Positions 7,901-14,574 of a DNA stretch of 36,168 nt are shown piece after piece (position 1 is the first letter of the stretch; each line of letters starts with the position of its first letter). Under the pieces are notes generated by a model, which was given only the letters and a program-made list of their open reading frames with translations, ran no database searches and had not been told where the DNA came from. This stretch comes from Oscillospiraceae bacterium (GTDB taxonomy: Bacteria > Bacillota > Clostridia > Christensenellales > Aristaeellaceae), in NCBI GenBank assembly GCA_031255415.1, contig JAIRSO010000014.1:1-36168 (forward strand), read 5' to 3'. Made by a program: the position numbers and the translations under genes.

Positions 7901-7929
7901 TTGACAACCCGGTTTAGGCTATGCATACT
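7901..7929 (+). promoter_or_regulatory. Promoter of the toxin-antitoxin module
   Basis: A perfect TTGACA (7901-7906), a 17-base spacer and CATACT (7924-7929). It lies between the upstream terminator and the antitoxin start, so the module is an independent unit. GGGAGGTG upstream of the ATG at 7950 is the ribosome site. Confidence 0.7.
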
Positions 7930-7939
7930 GTTAACCGGG
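7908..7939 (+). promoter_or_regulatory. Candidate autoregulatory operator of the toxin-antitoxin module
   Basis: CCCGGTT (7908-7914) and AACCGGG (7933-7939) form a perfect seven-base inverted repeat, with centres 25 bases apart, flanking the -10 box. Phd/YefM antitoxins commonly bind palindromes over their own promoter, so this is the likely binding site for the antitoxin or the antitoxin-toxin complex. Confidence 0.5.
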
Positions 7940-7949
7940 AGGTGCCGCC

Positions 7950-8240
7950 ATGAACTTTTATACGGAGAGCGAACTGTGTTCCAACTCAAAGACGATTCTC
8001 GAATCGCTGCCGAGCGAGAGGGAGATCGTCATCACCCGAGACGGTAAGCCGGCGGCTGTGATGATACCCGTCACAGGCGCGGACTTTCAGGAGACGATGA
8101 ACGCCCTGCGAAGCGCGAGGGCTATGAAAGCCATCAAGCGGATGCAAAAGCATTCCGTGGAAAACGGTCTGGATAACATGACGGAGGAAGAGATCGACGC
8201 GGAAATCACGGCTGCCCGCGCGCAGTGCAAACCTAAATGA
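7950..8240 (+). CDS. Phd/YefM-family antitoxin
   Basis: A 96-residue type II antitoxin. The N-terminal half has the Phd/YefM DNA-binding fold pattern: MNFYTESELCSNSKTILE, then EREIVITRDGKPAAVMIPV, where IVITRDGKPAAVM is the most diagnostic stretch. The charged helical C-terminus (from about residue 50, including MTEEEIDAEITAAR) is the expected toxin-binding tail. It should neutralise the PIN nuclease encoded next and repress the shared promoter. The stop overlaps the toxin start by four bases (ATGA), the usual coupling that makes antitoxin first. Confidence 0.88.
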   Translation: MNFYTESELCSNSKTILESLPSEREIVITRDGKPAAVMIPVTGADFQETMNALRSARAMKAIKRMQKHSVENGLDNMTEEEIDAEITAARAQCKPK

Positions 8241-8629
8241 ATATCGTGCTGGATACTAACGTACTGGTCTTCGCTTTGATGAAGCTATCCGGGATAACCG
8301 CGCGCGCGGCGGAAATGGCGGCAAGCGGAGACCATACTATATATCTGAGCGAGGCTATTATAGACGAGTACGCGAGAGTCTTGCGCCGAGCCAAATTCTC
8401 ATTTAAGGAAAGCGATATAAACGATCTTCTAAGTCTCGTTGCGGACAATGGCATAGTAATCTCCGGGTTTCATACAGACGAGCCGTTCATTGACGAATCG
8501 GACCGCAAATTCTATGAAGTCGCGGTAACATCCCGCGCGTATCTGATCACTGGCAACAAACGTCATTTCCCAAGCGATCCGCGCGTTATTTCTCCTCGCG
8601 AGTTTTCAAACATGGCGCGTCTGCCGTAA
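8237..8629 (+). CDS. PIN-domain toxin (putative ribonuclease)
   Basis: A 130-residue PIN-fold protein of the putative toxin family (COG1569-like), expected to cut RNA with metal ions. The acidic residues appear in order: MNIVLDTNVLV (Asp6), SEAIIDEYARVL (Glu43/47 region), and DESDRKFYEVA followed by LITGNKRHFP, where the last part is the conserved end of the domain. It is translationally coupled to the Phd/YefM antitoxin. No frameshift or missing acidic residue is seen, so the toxin is probably active. The RNA target is unknown. Confidence 0.88.
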   Translation: MNIVLDTNVLVFALMKLSGITARAAEMAASGDHTIYLSEAIIDEYARVLRRAKFSFKESDINDLLSLVADNGIVISGFHTDEPFIDESDRKFYEVAVTSRAYLITGNKRHFPSDPRVISPREFSNMARLP

Positions 8630-8690
8630 TCGTCCCTCAAGCTTAATATAAGAGCGCGTCGTTTCTGGTTATGCCCGCGCAAATCTCCCC

Positions 8691-8719
8691 TTGCCAATCC
8701 GCTCGCGCGCAGTTAAAAT
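8691..8719 (+). promoter_or_regulatory. Promoter of the frr-uppS-cdsA-dxr-rseP-ispG-polC operon
   Basis: TTGCCA (8691-8696), a 17-base spacer and TAAAAT (8714-8719) give one mismatch in each hexamer. AAGGAGG follows before the frr ATG. Most genes downstream are tightly spaced or overlapping, so this may drive the whole cluster. Confidence 0.65.
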
Positions 8720-8752
8720 ATAGGAAGCAACAAAACCAAGGAGGCGAGCGTA

Positions 8753-9319
8753 ATGCCCGATCCCGCCAAAACGCTGCTGGACACGTCCAAGGATAAAATG
8801 GGCAAAACCGCCGCGCTGCTCAAGCGCGAACTGGCGGCGCTGCGCGCCGGCCGCGCGAACCCGCAGCTGCTCGACCGCATCGTCGTAGACTATTACGGCG
8901 CGCAAACCCCGCTGAATCAGCTGGCTAACATAGCAGCGCCCGAGGCGCGCCAGCTGGTCATATCGCTGTGGGATCCCAAGCTGATCCCAACCGTCGAGAA
9001 GGCGATCCTCAAATCCGACCTGGGCATGACCCCGTCGAACGACGGCAAGGTGATCCGCCTGACCGTGCCGGAACTGAACGAGGAGCGCCGCAAGGAACTG
9101 ACCAAGGTGATCCGCAAGAGCGCGGAGGAAGCCCGCGTAGCCGTGCGCAACACCCGCCGGGACGCGGCGGACGCGATCAAGAAGATGGAGAAGGCCAACG
9201 AACTGACCGAGGACGACCGCAAGAAGGCCGAAACCGATCTGCAGAAACTGACCGACGGCGCGGTAAAAGAGATCGACGCTATCGCGGCCGAAAAGGAAAA
9301 GGAGATCATGTCGGTTTGA
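8753..9319 (+). CDS. frr: Ribosome recycling factor
   Basis: A 188-residue protein of the standard RRF length (about 185) that splits post-termination ribosomes with EF-G. Recognisable family segments are [15 protein letters not shown] (about 30-45), [14 protein letters not shown], the [12 protein letters not shown] region, and [15 protein letters not shown]. The long three-helix bundle ends in [17 protein letters not shown]. The start ATG has a strong AAGGAGG. It heads the housekeeping operon; in many Firmicutes it lies just before uppS, as here with one small gene between. Its TGA stop overlaps the TTG start of that small gene. Confidence 0.97.
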   Translation: MPDPAKTLLDTSKDKMGKTAALLKRELAALRAGRANPQLLDRIVVDYYGAQTPLNQLANIAAPEARQLVISLWDPKLIPTVEKAILKSDLGMTPSNDGKVIRLTVPELNEERRKELTKVIRKSAEEARVAVRNTRRDAADAIKKMEKANELTEDDRKKAETDLQKLTDGAVKEIDAIAAEKEKEIMSV

Positions 9320-9555
9320 GCGGTTATATCGACGCGGGCGAATCCCTTCTGGGACTGCCCCTGGAACGCGCGCTGGACATCCTGTCAAGGCGAGGCGTTC
9401 CCGCTCCGGATATCAAGCGGACCGCCGCGCCGGACTTCTTCGCCGCGCGCGATCCCCAGCCTAGGCCGGATGTGCGCGTCGTGCGCGTCAGGCCGGGCGA
9501 GCTGACCGTCGCGGCGTTCCGCGCCTCGCCGAAACATGGCTCTGTTCAGGATTAG
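9316..9555 (+). CDS. Small protein of unknown function between frr and uppS
   Basis: A 79-residue protein from TTG 9316, which shares bases with the frr stop (TTGA), to 9555, where it overlaps the uppS start by 20 bases. The tight packing on both sides suggests a real, coupled gene. [20 protein letters not shown] resembles the helix of PASTA-like or related small domains. It is followed by a proline-containing middle and a short strand-like end [16 protein letters not shown]. There is no signal peptide or membrane segment. From memory, clostridial genomes often have a small uncharacterised protein of this shape at this position; I cannot confirm the match here. The frame continues far upstream, but only as the frr shadow frame. 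Confidence 0.62.
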   Translation: MSGYIDAGESLLGLPLERALDILSRRGVPAPDIKRTAAPDFFAARDPQPRPDVRVVRVRPGELTVAAFRASPKHGSVQD

Positions 9556-10318
9556 GCGCGGCGCGCCGGAGCCGGAACGCCAAAGCCCGCCGGCTGAGGA
9601 TTGGAATCCGAGCGGCTTCGCGTTGCCTCGCCACGTCGCTATCATAATGGACGGCAACGGTCGATGGGCGGCGCGGCGCTCGCTCCCCCGCGAGATGGGT
9701 CACCGCGAGGGCGTCAAGTCCATGAGGGAGATCATCCGCGAGTCTGGCAGGCTAAAGATCGAGGCGTTGACGCTGTACGCGTTCTCGACGGAGAATTGGT
9801 CCCGGCCTAAGGACGAGGTCGGCGCGCTGATGTCGCTGATGCTCGACTGCTTCCGCAACGAGATCGACGAGCTGAACCGCAGCGGCGTGCGGGTGAGGGT
9901 TATCGGAGACGTGTCCAGGCTGCCCGATACGCATCGCGCCGAGATAGCGTCTGCCAGCGCGCGCACGTCGGGCAACGCCGGGCTTAAGCTGAACCTCGCG
10001 CTCAACTATGGGGGCAGGGACGAACTGGTTCGCGCCGCGAGGGCGCTGGCGCGCGACTGCGCCGCCGGGATACTCGATCCGGATTCGATCTGCGAGGCCT
10101 CGCTCGCCGCGCGTCTGGACACCGCCGGACTGCCCGACGTGGATCTGCTGATCCGCACCAGCGGCGAATCGCGGCTTAGCAACTTCCTGCCGTTCCAGTC
10201 CGCGTACGCCGAGCTGGTCGTCACGCCGACGCTGTGGCCGGACTTCACGGCCGAGGAGTTTCACCGGGCGCTGGACGAGTATTTCAGCCGCGATAGACGT
10301 TTCGGAGGACGCAAATAA
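9536..10318 (+). CDS. uppS: Isoprenyl transferase (undecaprenyl diphosphate synthase)
   Basis: A 260-residue cis-prenyltransferase that extends farnesyl diphosphate with isopentenyl units to make undecaprenyl diphosphate, the lipid carrier for cell-wall precursors. HVAIIMDGNGRWA (about 34-46) contains the diphosphate/Mg-binding Asp. LTLYAFSTENW, LNLALNYGGRDELV and RTSGESRLSNFLP with QSAYAEL near the C-terminus are the other conserved regions. The N-terminal 30 residues are a proline-rich extension without clear function. It lies between the small gene and cdsA, 37 bases before the latter. Two genes of the pathway that makes its substrate (dxr, ispG) lie in the same operon. Confidence 0.97.
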   Translation: MALFRIRRGAPEPERQSPPAEDWNPSGFALPRHVAIIMDGNGRWAARRSLPREMGHREGVKSMREIIRESGRLKIEALTLYAFSTENWSRPKDEVGALMSLMLDCFRNEIDELNRSGVRVRVIGDVSRLPDTHRAEIASASARTSGNAGLKLNLALNYGGRDELVRAARALARDCAAGILDPDSICEASLAARLDTAGLPDVDLLIRTSGESRLSNFLPFQSAYAELVVTPTLWPDFTAEEFHRALDEYFSRDRRFGGRK

Positions 10319-10355
10319 ACCGGCGGGCGCGGTATAAGTGAGGTGACAGGCCGGC

Positions 10356-11153
10356 ATGCTCAAACGACTCGTCACGGGCCTTGTGTCCGCTGGCATACTG
10401 GTTCTGTTTATGTTCGCGCCGTCGAGTTGGCTGAGGCTCGCGCTGATGCTGGTGGCGGTATGGGGCGTTACGGAGACGCTCGACGCGTTCACTATCGTCG
10501 GGCACGAACCGATCCGCTGGCCCGGGTTCATCGCGTGCGCGCTGATGATACCGTCGTTTCTGCTGCTGGGCACGCGCGCGCCGCTGCCCATGCTCGCGCT
10601 GATATTGATGCTGACGACGCTCAACATCGCCATCCGCGCCAAACCCAGTTGGATCGACGCGGCGGCGGCGCTGTATGCCGCTTTCACCGTGATCGTTCCG
10701 ATGCAGATGATGCTGGCTATAGACACCCTCGCCGATCCGCCGGGGCGGTGGATGGTGTTCGCCGCGTTCGCGATACCGCTGATGGGCGACGTGTGCGCGC
10801 TGTATATCGGCCATACTTGGGGGCGGCGCAGGCTGAACCCCGCGCTCAGCCCCAATAAGACATGGGAAGGCGCGGCGGGCGGATTGTTCGGGAGCGTAGC
10901 CGGGGCCGTACTGCTGGGTTATTTCGGAGCGAGGTACGCGCCTGTGCCTAAACTCTCGCACTGGATCGCCTTAGGCTTGGTCGGTGGAATCGCGGGGCAG
11001 CTGGGCGACTTCTCCGCGTCGCTGGTGAAACGCTGGTGCGGCGTGAAGGATTTCGGCGTGGTCTTCCCAGGCCACGGCGGGATAATGGATCGATTCGACA
11101 GCGTGCTGTTCACGACGTATGTGATATACTGTTACTGCATTATATTTGTTTGA
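10356..11153 (+). CDS. cdsA: Phosphatidate cytidylyltransferase
   Basis: A 265-residue, mostly hydrophobic inner-membrane enzyme that makes CDP-diacylglycerol from CTP and phosphatidate, the branch point of phospholipid synthesis. The C-terminal third carries the family signature: SPNKTWEGAAGG (about 167-178) and KDFGVVFPGHGGIMDRFDS (about 230-248), with Asp residues that bind metal and CTP. Around six to eight membrane helices are visible. The stop TGA (11151-11153) overlaps an ATG, but that ATG opens only a six-codon frame; the dxr reading frame is offset. Confidence 0.96.
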   Translation: MLKRLVTGLVSAGILVLFMFAPSSWLRLALMLVAVWGVTETLDAFTIVGHEPIRWPGFIACALMIPSFLLLGTRAPLPMLALILMLTTLNIAIRAKPSWIDAAAALYAAFTVIVPMQMMLAIDTLADPPGRWMVFAAFAIPLMGDVCALYIGHTWGRRRLNPALSPNKTWEGAAGGLFGSVAGAVLLGYFGARYAPVPKLSHWIALGLVGGIAGQLGDFSASLVKRWCGVKDFGVVFPGHGGIMDRFDSVLFTTYVIYCYCIIFV

Positions 11154-11168
11154 TGGGGGCGTTGTTCG

Positions 11169-12320
11169 ATTAACACCGTTAGGCGCGTCGCGCTGCTGGG
11201 CAGCACCGGATCGATCGGAACGCAGACGCTGGACGTGATTGCGCGCCATCCGGATCGGTTCAGCGTAGCCGCGCTTTGCGCCGGGCGTAAAGCGGAACCG
11301 CTGTTTGAGCAGGCGCGGCGGTTTAAGCCCGAGTTGTGCGGATTGTTGGAGGAGCCGGAACGCATCCCCGACGATCTTCGCCGGCTAAACTGGGTTTTCG
11401 GCAAAGACGCGGCGAGCGTCTGCGCTGCGGAACCGACCGCGACGCACGTCGTTCACGCTGTGGTGGGCATAGCCGGACTGCCCGCGACGATCTCCGCGCT
11501 GAATAATGGCAAGCGGTTGTTATTGGCTAACAAGGAATCGCTGGTCGCGGGCGGCGAGTTGGTCTCGCGGCTCGCGCGATCCGCGCCGCGGATCATACCG
11601 ATCGACAGCGAACACAGCGCGATTTTCCAGTGTTTGGAGGACGCGCGCTTAAAATCGATCAAACCGGTTAAGCTGATACTGACCGCGTCCGGCGGTCCGT
11701 TCCGAACCTGGGACGCGAAGCGGATAGCCAACGCCTCCCCCGCCGACGCGCTCGACCACCCCACCTGGCGCATGGGCGGCAAGATCACCATCGACAGCGC
11801 TACGATGATGAACAAGGCTCTGGAGGTCATAGAGGCGCGCTGGCTGTTCGATATGCCCGGCGACAGAATAGAGGTTGTGATACACCCGCAGAGTATCATA
11901 CACTCTATGGCGGCGTTCGAGGACGGCGCGGTGCTGGTGCAGATGGGCTTGCCCGACATGCGCGTGCCCATCGCTTACGCTATGGCGTATCCGGAGCGAT
12001 TGGGTACGGGCGTTGGCTTGCCGTCGTTCGGCGCGATCGGAACGCTGACGTTCGAGGAGCCGGACGAGTCGCGCTTCCCCGCGCTCAGGCTAGGACGCGA
12101 GGCCCTGCGCGCTGGCGGAGCGTCGCCCGTGACGCTGAACGCGTCCAATGAGGAGGCGGTCGCCGCGTTCCTTCAGGGGCGGATAAGGCTGGGACGCATA
12201 GCGCAAGCAGTCGAGTCCGCTTTATCGGCTGCGACGCGTGGATCGGCGCGATCGCTGGATGATATCATGGAGGCCGATAGAGCCGCGCGAGAGTTCACGC
12301 GCCGCGCTCTATTGGGCTGA
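11169..12320 (+). CDS. dxr: 1-deoxy-D-xylulose 5-phosphate reductoisomerase with unusual start
   Basis: DXR makes MEP in the non-mevalonate isoprenoid pathway with NADPH and a divalent metal. The frame holds the full enzyme: RRVALLGSTGSIGTQ (NADPH site), LLANKESLVAGGEL, PIDSEHSAIFQCL (metal ligands), LTASGGPFR, WRMGGKITIDSATMMNKALE and HPQSIIHSM. There is no ATG, GTG or TTG between the in-frame TGA at 11151 and the NADPH motif. The first GTG (11235) would delete that motif. ATT at 11169, eight bases after a GGGGGC stretch, gives 383 residues starting at the expected place. The alternative is a one-base indel in the G run at 11155-11159: one G fewer would put ATG 11153 in frame, coupled to the cdsA stop. 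Product certain, start uncertain. Confidence 0.9.
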   Translation: MNTVRRVALLGSTGSIGTQTLDVIARHPDRFSVAALCAGRKAEPLFEQARRFKPELCGLLEEPERIPDDLRRLNWVFGKDAASVCAAEPTATHVVHAVVGIAGLPATISALNNGKRLLLANKESLVAGGELVSRLARSAPRIIPIDSEHSAIFQCLEDARLKSIKPVKLILTASGGPFRTWDAKRIANASPADALDHPTWRMGGKITIDSATMMNKALEVIEARWLFDMPGDRIEVVIHPQSIIHSMAAFEDGAVLVQMGLPDMRVPIAYAMAYPERLGTGVGLPSFGAIGTLTFEEPDESRFPALRLGREALRAGGASPVTLNASNEEAVAAFLQGRIRLGRIAQAVESALSAATRGSARSLDDIMEADRAAREFTRRALLG

Positions 12321-12449
12321 TCGGCGTGCGGCGGGAACGCTTGCCGTCCGTCAAGCCCGCGCGCTTGCGTTAATTGACCGCCGCGATACGCATCATACAG
12401 CCGCCGCGATCCGTCATATATACAGTTCAGGCCAAAGGAGGCATGATAA

Positions 12450-13505
12450 TTGACTAACACTTTCTACTGGATAGCGGCCGCGCTGCTGCTGGGGATTCTG
12501 ATAATGGCGCACGAGCTGGGACATTTCTGGTTCGCGCGCTGGGTTGGCATAAAGGTTATGTCGTTCGGGATAGGTTTCGGGCCGAAACTATGGAGCCATA
12601 CCGCGCGCAACGGGATCACTTATGTAATCAGGCTTCTGCCGCTGGGCGGTTACTGCCGATACTACGGCGAAGACGAGGCCGTCGATCGCGAGGGCGACGC
12701 GTTCTACAGCCAGCCTGTATGGAAACGCGCGCTGTCCACCTTCGCGGGGCCGCTGATGAACTTTGCCGCCGCTATACTCGCTCTGTTCATATTATACGCG
12801 TGCCTGGGCATGCCCACGGCTACGCTGCCCTCGATCGGACGCGTCAAGCCGAACAGCCCCGCCAGCGAGGCCGGACTGCGTCCCGGCGATGAGTTTACGC
12901 TCGTCAACGGCGAGCCGGTGAACACTGCCGAAGGCGTGCGCGAGGCGGTCATGTCGGTTGAGCCTGGCGGCAGCGTGGAATTGACCGTGAGCCGAGGCGG
13001 CGAGTTTGTCACGGTGATAGTCTCGCCGCGCCAGCTTACTCCGGAATCCGACGCGCCGCAGATAGGCGTAAGCTTCGAACAGGCATACACGCGATACGAC
13101 GTGGCGTCGTCTCTGAAATACTCGGTGATGAGCACGGGCTACACGATCTCGAGCATGGCCGATTTCCTTCGCGGGTTGATTACGGGAGCGCAGGGCGCGG
13201 GCGGGCTGATAGGTCCGTTCGGCACGATCCGCGAGGTCGCCGGGGAAACGGAGGACAGCGGCGTTAGAGGATACCTATCCATGGCTGCGTTGATCAGCAT
13301 CAATCTGGGTTTCATCAACCTTTTGCCGATACCCGGCCTGGACGGCAGCCGTCTGCTGTTCCTGTTGGTCGAGAAGATACGCCGCAAGCGCATGGATCCC
13401 AACAAGGAGGGCATAGTCCATCTTGTCGGACTCGCGCTGTTGCTGCTGCTGATGCTTCCTATCTACATCAAGGACATAATGAGCCTGTTCAGACTCATGG
13501 GGTGA
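12450..13505 (+). CDS. rseP: RseP-type site-2 zinc metalloprotease
   Basis: A 351-residue intramembrane protease of the RIP/M50 family; relatives release membrane-bound sigma-factor inhibitors and clear signal peptides. HELGH (about 23-27), in the first membrane helix, provides two zinc ligands and the catalytic Glu. NLLPIPGLDG (about 290-299) contributes the third ligand. A single PDZ domain lies between (IGRVKPNSPASEAGLRPGDEF). The start is TTG 12450, eight bases after GGAGG (12437-12441). A nearer ATG at 12443 is out of frame and only one base from the ribosome site. It sits between dxr and ispG, as in many bacteria. The client substrate is unknown; no anti-sigma membrane protein is adjacent. 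Confidence 0.95.
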   Translation: MTNTFYWIAAALLLGILIMAHELGHFWFARWVGIKVMSFGIGFGPKLWSHTARNGITYVIRLLPLGGYCRYYGEDEAVDREGDAFYSQPVWKRALSTFAGPLMNFAAAILALFILYACLGMPTATLPSIGRVKPNSPASEAGLRPGDEFTLVNGEPVNTAEGVREAVMSVEPGGSVELTVSRGGEFVTVIVSPRQLTPESDAPQIGVSFEQAYTRYDVASSLKYSVMSTGYTISSMADFLRGLITGAQGAGGLIGPFGTIREVAGETEDSGVRGYLSMAALISINLGFINLLPIPGLDGSRLLFLLVEKIRRKRMDPNKEGIVHLVGLALLLLLMLPIYIKDIMSLFRLMG

Positions 13506-13509
13506 CGGT

Positions 13510-14574
13510 ATGGCAAGAGCCGTGGACGCTGGGAGCGTGCGGATCGGGGGCGGCGCGCCCGTTTCAGTTCAGTCAATGACCAATACGGATACGCGAGACG
13601 CTAAAGCCACGTTGCGCCAGATTCGCGCGCTGGCGGACGCTGGGTGCGATATCGCGCGCGTGTCGGTTTACGACGATGACTGCGCGCGCGCCGCAAGGGA
13701 GATAGTCGGCGCGTCACCCGTGCCGCTTATCGCGGACGTGCACTTCCGCGCCGATCTAGCCGTCGCCGCGATTGAGAACGGGTTCGCGAAACTGCGGATC
13801 AATCCGGGGAACATCGGCGGCGAGGCGAACGTCCGGCGGGTCGCGGACTGCGCGAAGGCGCACGGCGTTCCGATCCGTGTGGGCGTTAACGCCGGATCGC
13901 TCGAGAAATCGATGCTGGCTAAGCACGGCGGCCCGACCCCGGACGCGCTCGCCGAGAGCGCGCTGGGCAGCGCGAGAATGCTCGAGCGCGCCGGATTTGA
14001 TCAGATCGTTATCGCGGTAAAGTCCAGCAGCGTCGCGGGTACGATCAGAGCGAACCGATTGCTGTCCGCGCGGTGCGATTATCCGATTCATCTGGGAGTC
14101 ACAGAGGCCGGACTGCCTGAGGACGGCATAGTCAAGTCGGCGGTCGCGATAGGCGCGCTGCTGGCGGACGGTATCGGCGATACGCTGCGCGTGTCGCTCT
14201 GCGGCGATCCCGTGCCCGAGGTCGAGGCGGGGATACGCATCCTGCGCTCTCTGGGGCTTCGAGGCGGGATCGATATCATAGCGTGCCCGACGTGCGGACG
14301 GGCTTGCTTCGACGTCGCCGCGATAGCGGCGCGGGTAAAGAGCGCGCTGTCCGGATCGGAATACACGCGCGCGCAATCGGACGGGCTGTTCCGCGTGGCG
14401 GTGATGGGATGCGTGGTCAACGGTCCCGGCGAGGCGCGCGAGGCGGATATAGGCATAGCCGGAGCGCCCGGAGGAGCCGCGCTGTTTATCAAGGGCGAAC
14501 CGTCCGCGCCCGTGAAGGGCGATCCCGCCGCCGCGCTGATCGAAGCGATAGACCACAGGTGGAGAGCGTCATGA
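13510..14574 (+). CDS. ispG: 4-hydroxy-3-methylbut-2-en-1-yl diphosphate synthase
   Basis: A 354-residue iron-sulfur enzyme of the MEP pathway that converts MEcPP to HMBPP. It is the compact bacterial form, with a TIM barrel followed by a 4Fe-4S domain. Barrel segments include VSVQSMTNTDTRD (about 17-29), IADVHFRADLAV and KLRINPGNIGG. Cluster ligands are in CPTCGRACFDV (near 258-268) and VMGCVVNGPGEA (near 298-309), the latter also supplying the Glu ligand. It starts four bases after the rseP stop, and its own stop overlaps the polC start (ATGA). Only dxr and ispG of the MEP pathway are in this window. Confidence 0.97.
   Translation: MARAVDAGSVRIGGGAPVSVQSMTNTDTRDAKATLRQIRALADAGCDIARVSVYDDDCARAAREIVGASPVPLIADVHFRADLAVAAIENGFAKLRINPGNIGGEANVRRVADCAKAHGVPIRVGVNAGSLEKSMLAKHGGPTPDALAESALGSARMLERAGFDQIVIAVKSSSVAGTIRANRLLSARCDYPIHLGVTEAGLPEDGIVKSAVAIGALLADGIGDTLRVSLCGDPVPEVEAGIRILRSLGLRGGIDIIACPTCGRACFDVAAIAARVKSALSGSEYTRAQSDGLFRVAVMGCVVNGPGEAREADIGIAGAPGGAALFIKGEPSAPVKGDPAAALIEAIDHRWRAS

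Noticed and set aside
8968..9315. Long upstream extension of the small frr-uppS gene
   Set aside because: It is a +1 shadow of frr with an Arg/Asp/Gly-rich composition; only the part from 9316 lies outside frr.
12321..12449. Promoter for rseP (TTGACC near 12374)
   Set aside because: No -10 hexamer at a proper distance; rseP can be read from upstream.
14283..14570. Upstream extension of polC
   Set aside because: It overlaps the 3' end of ispG in another frame; the ATGA overlap at 14571 is the natural start.
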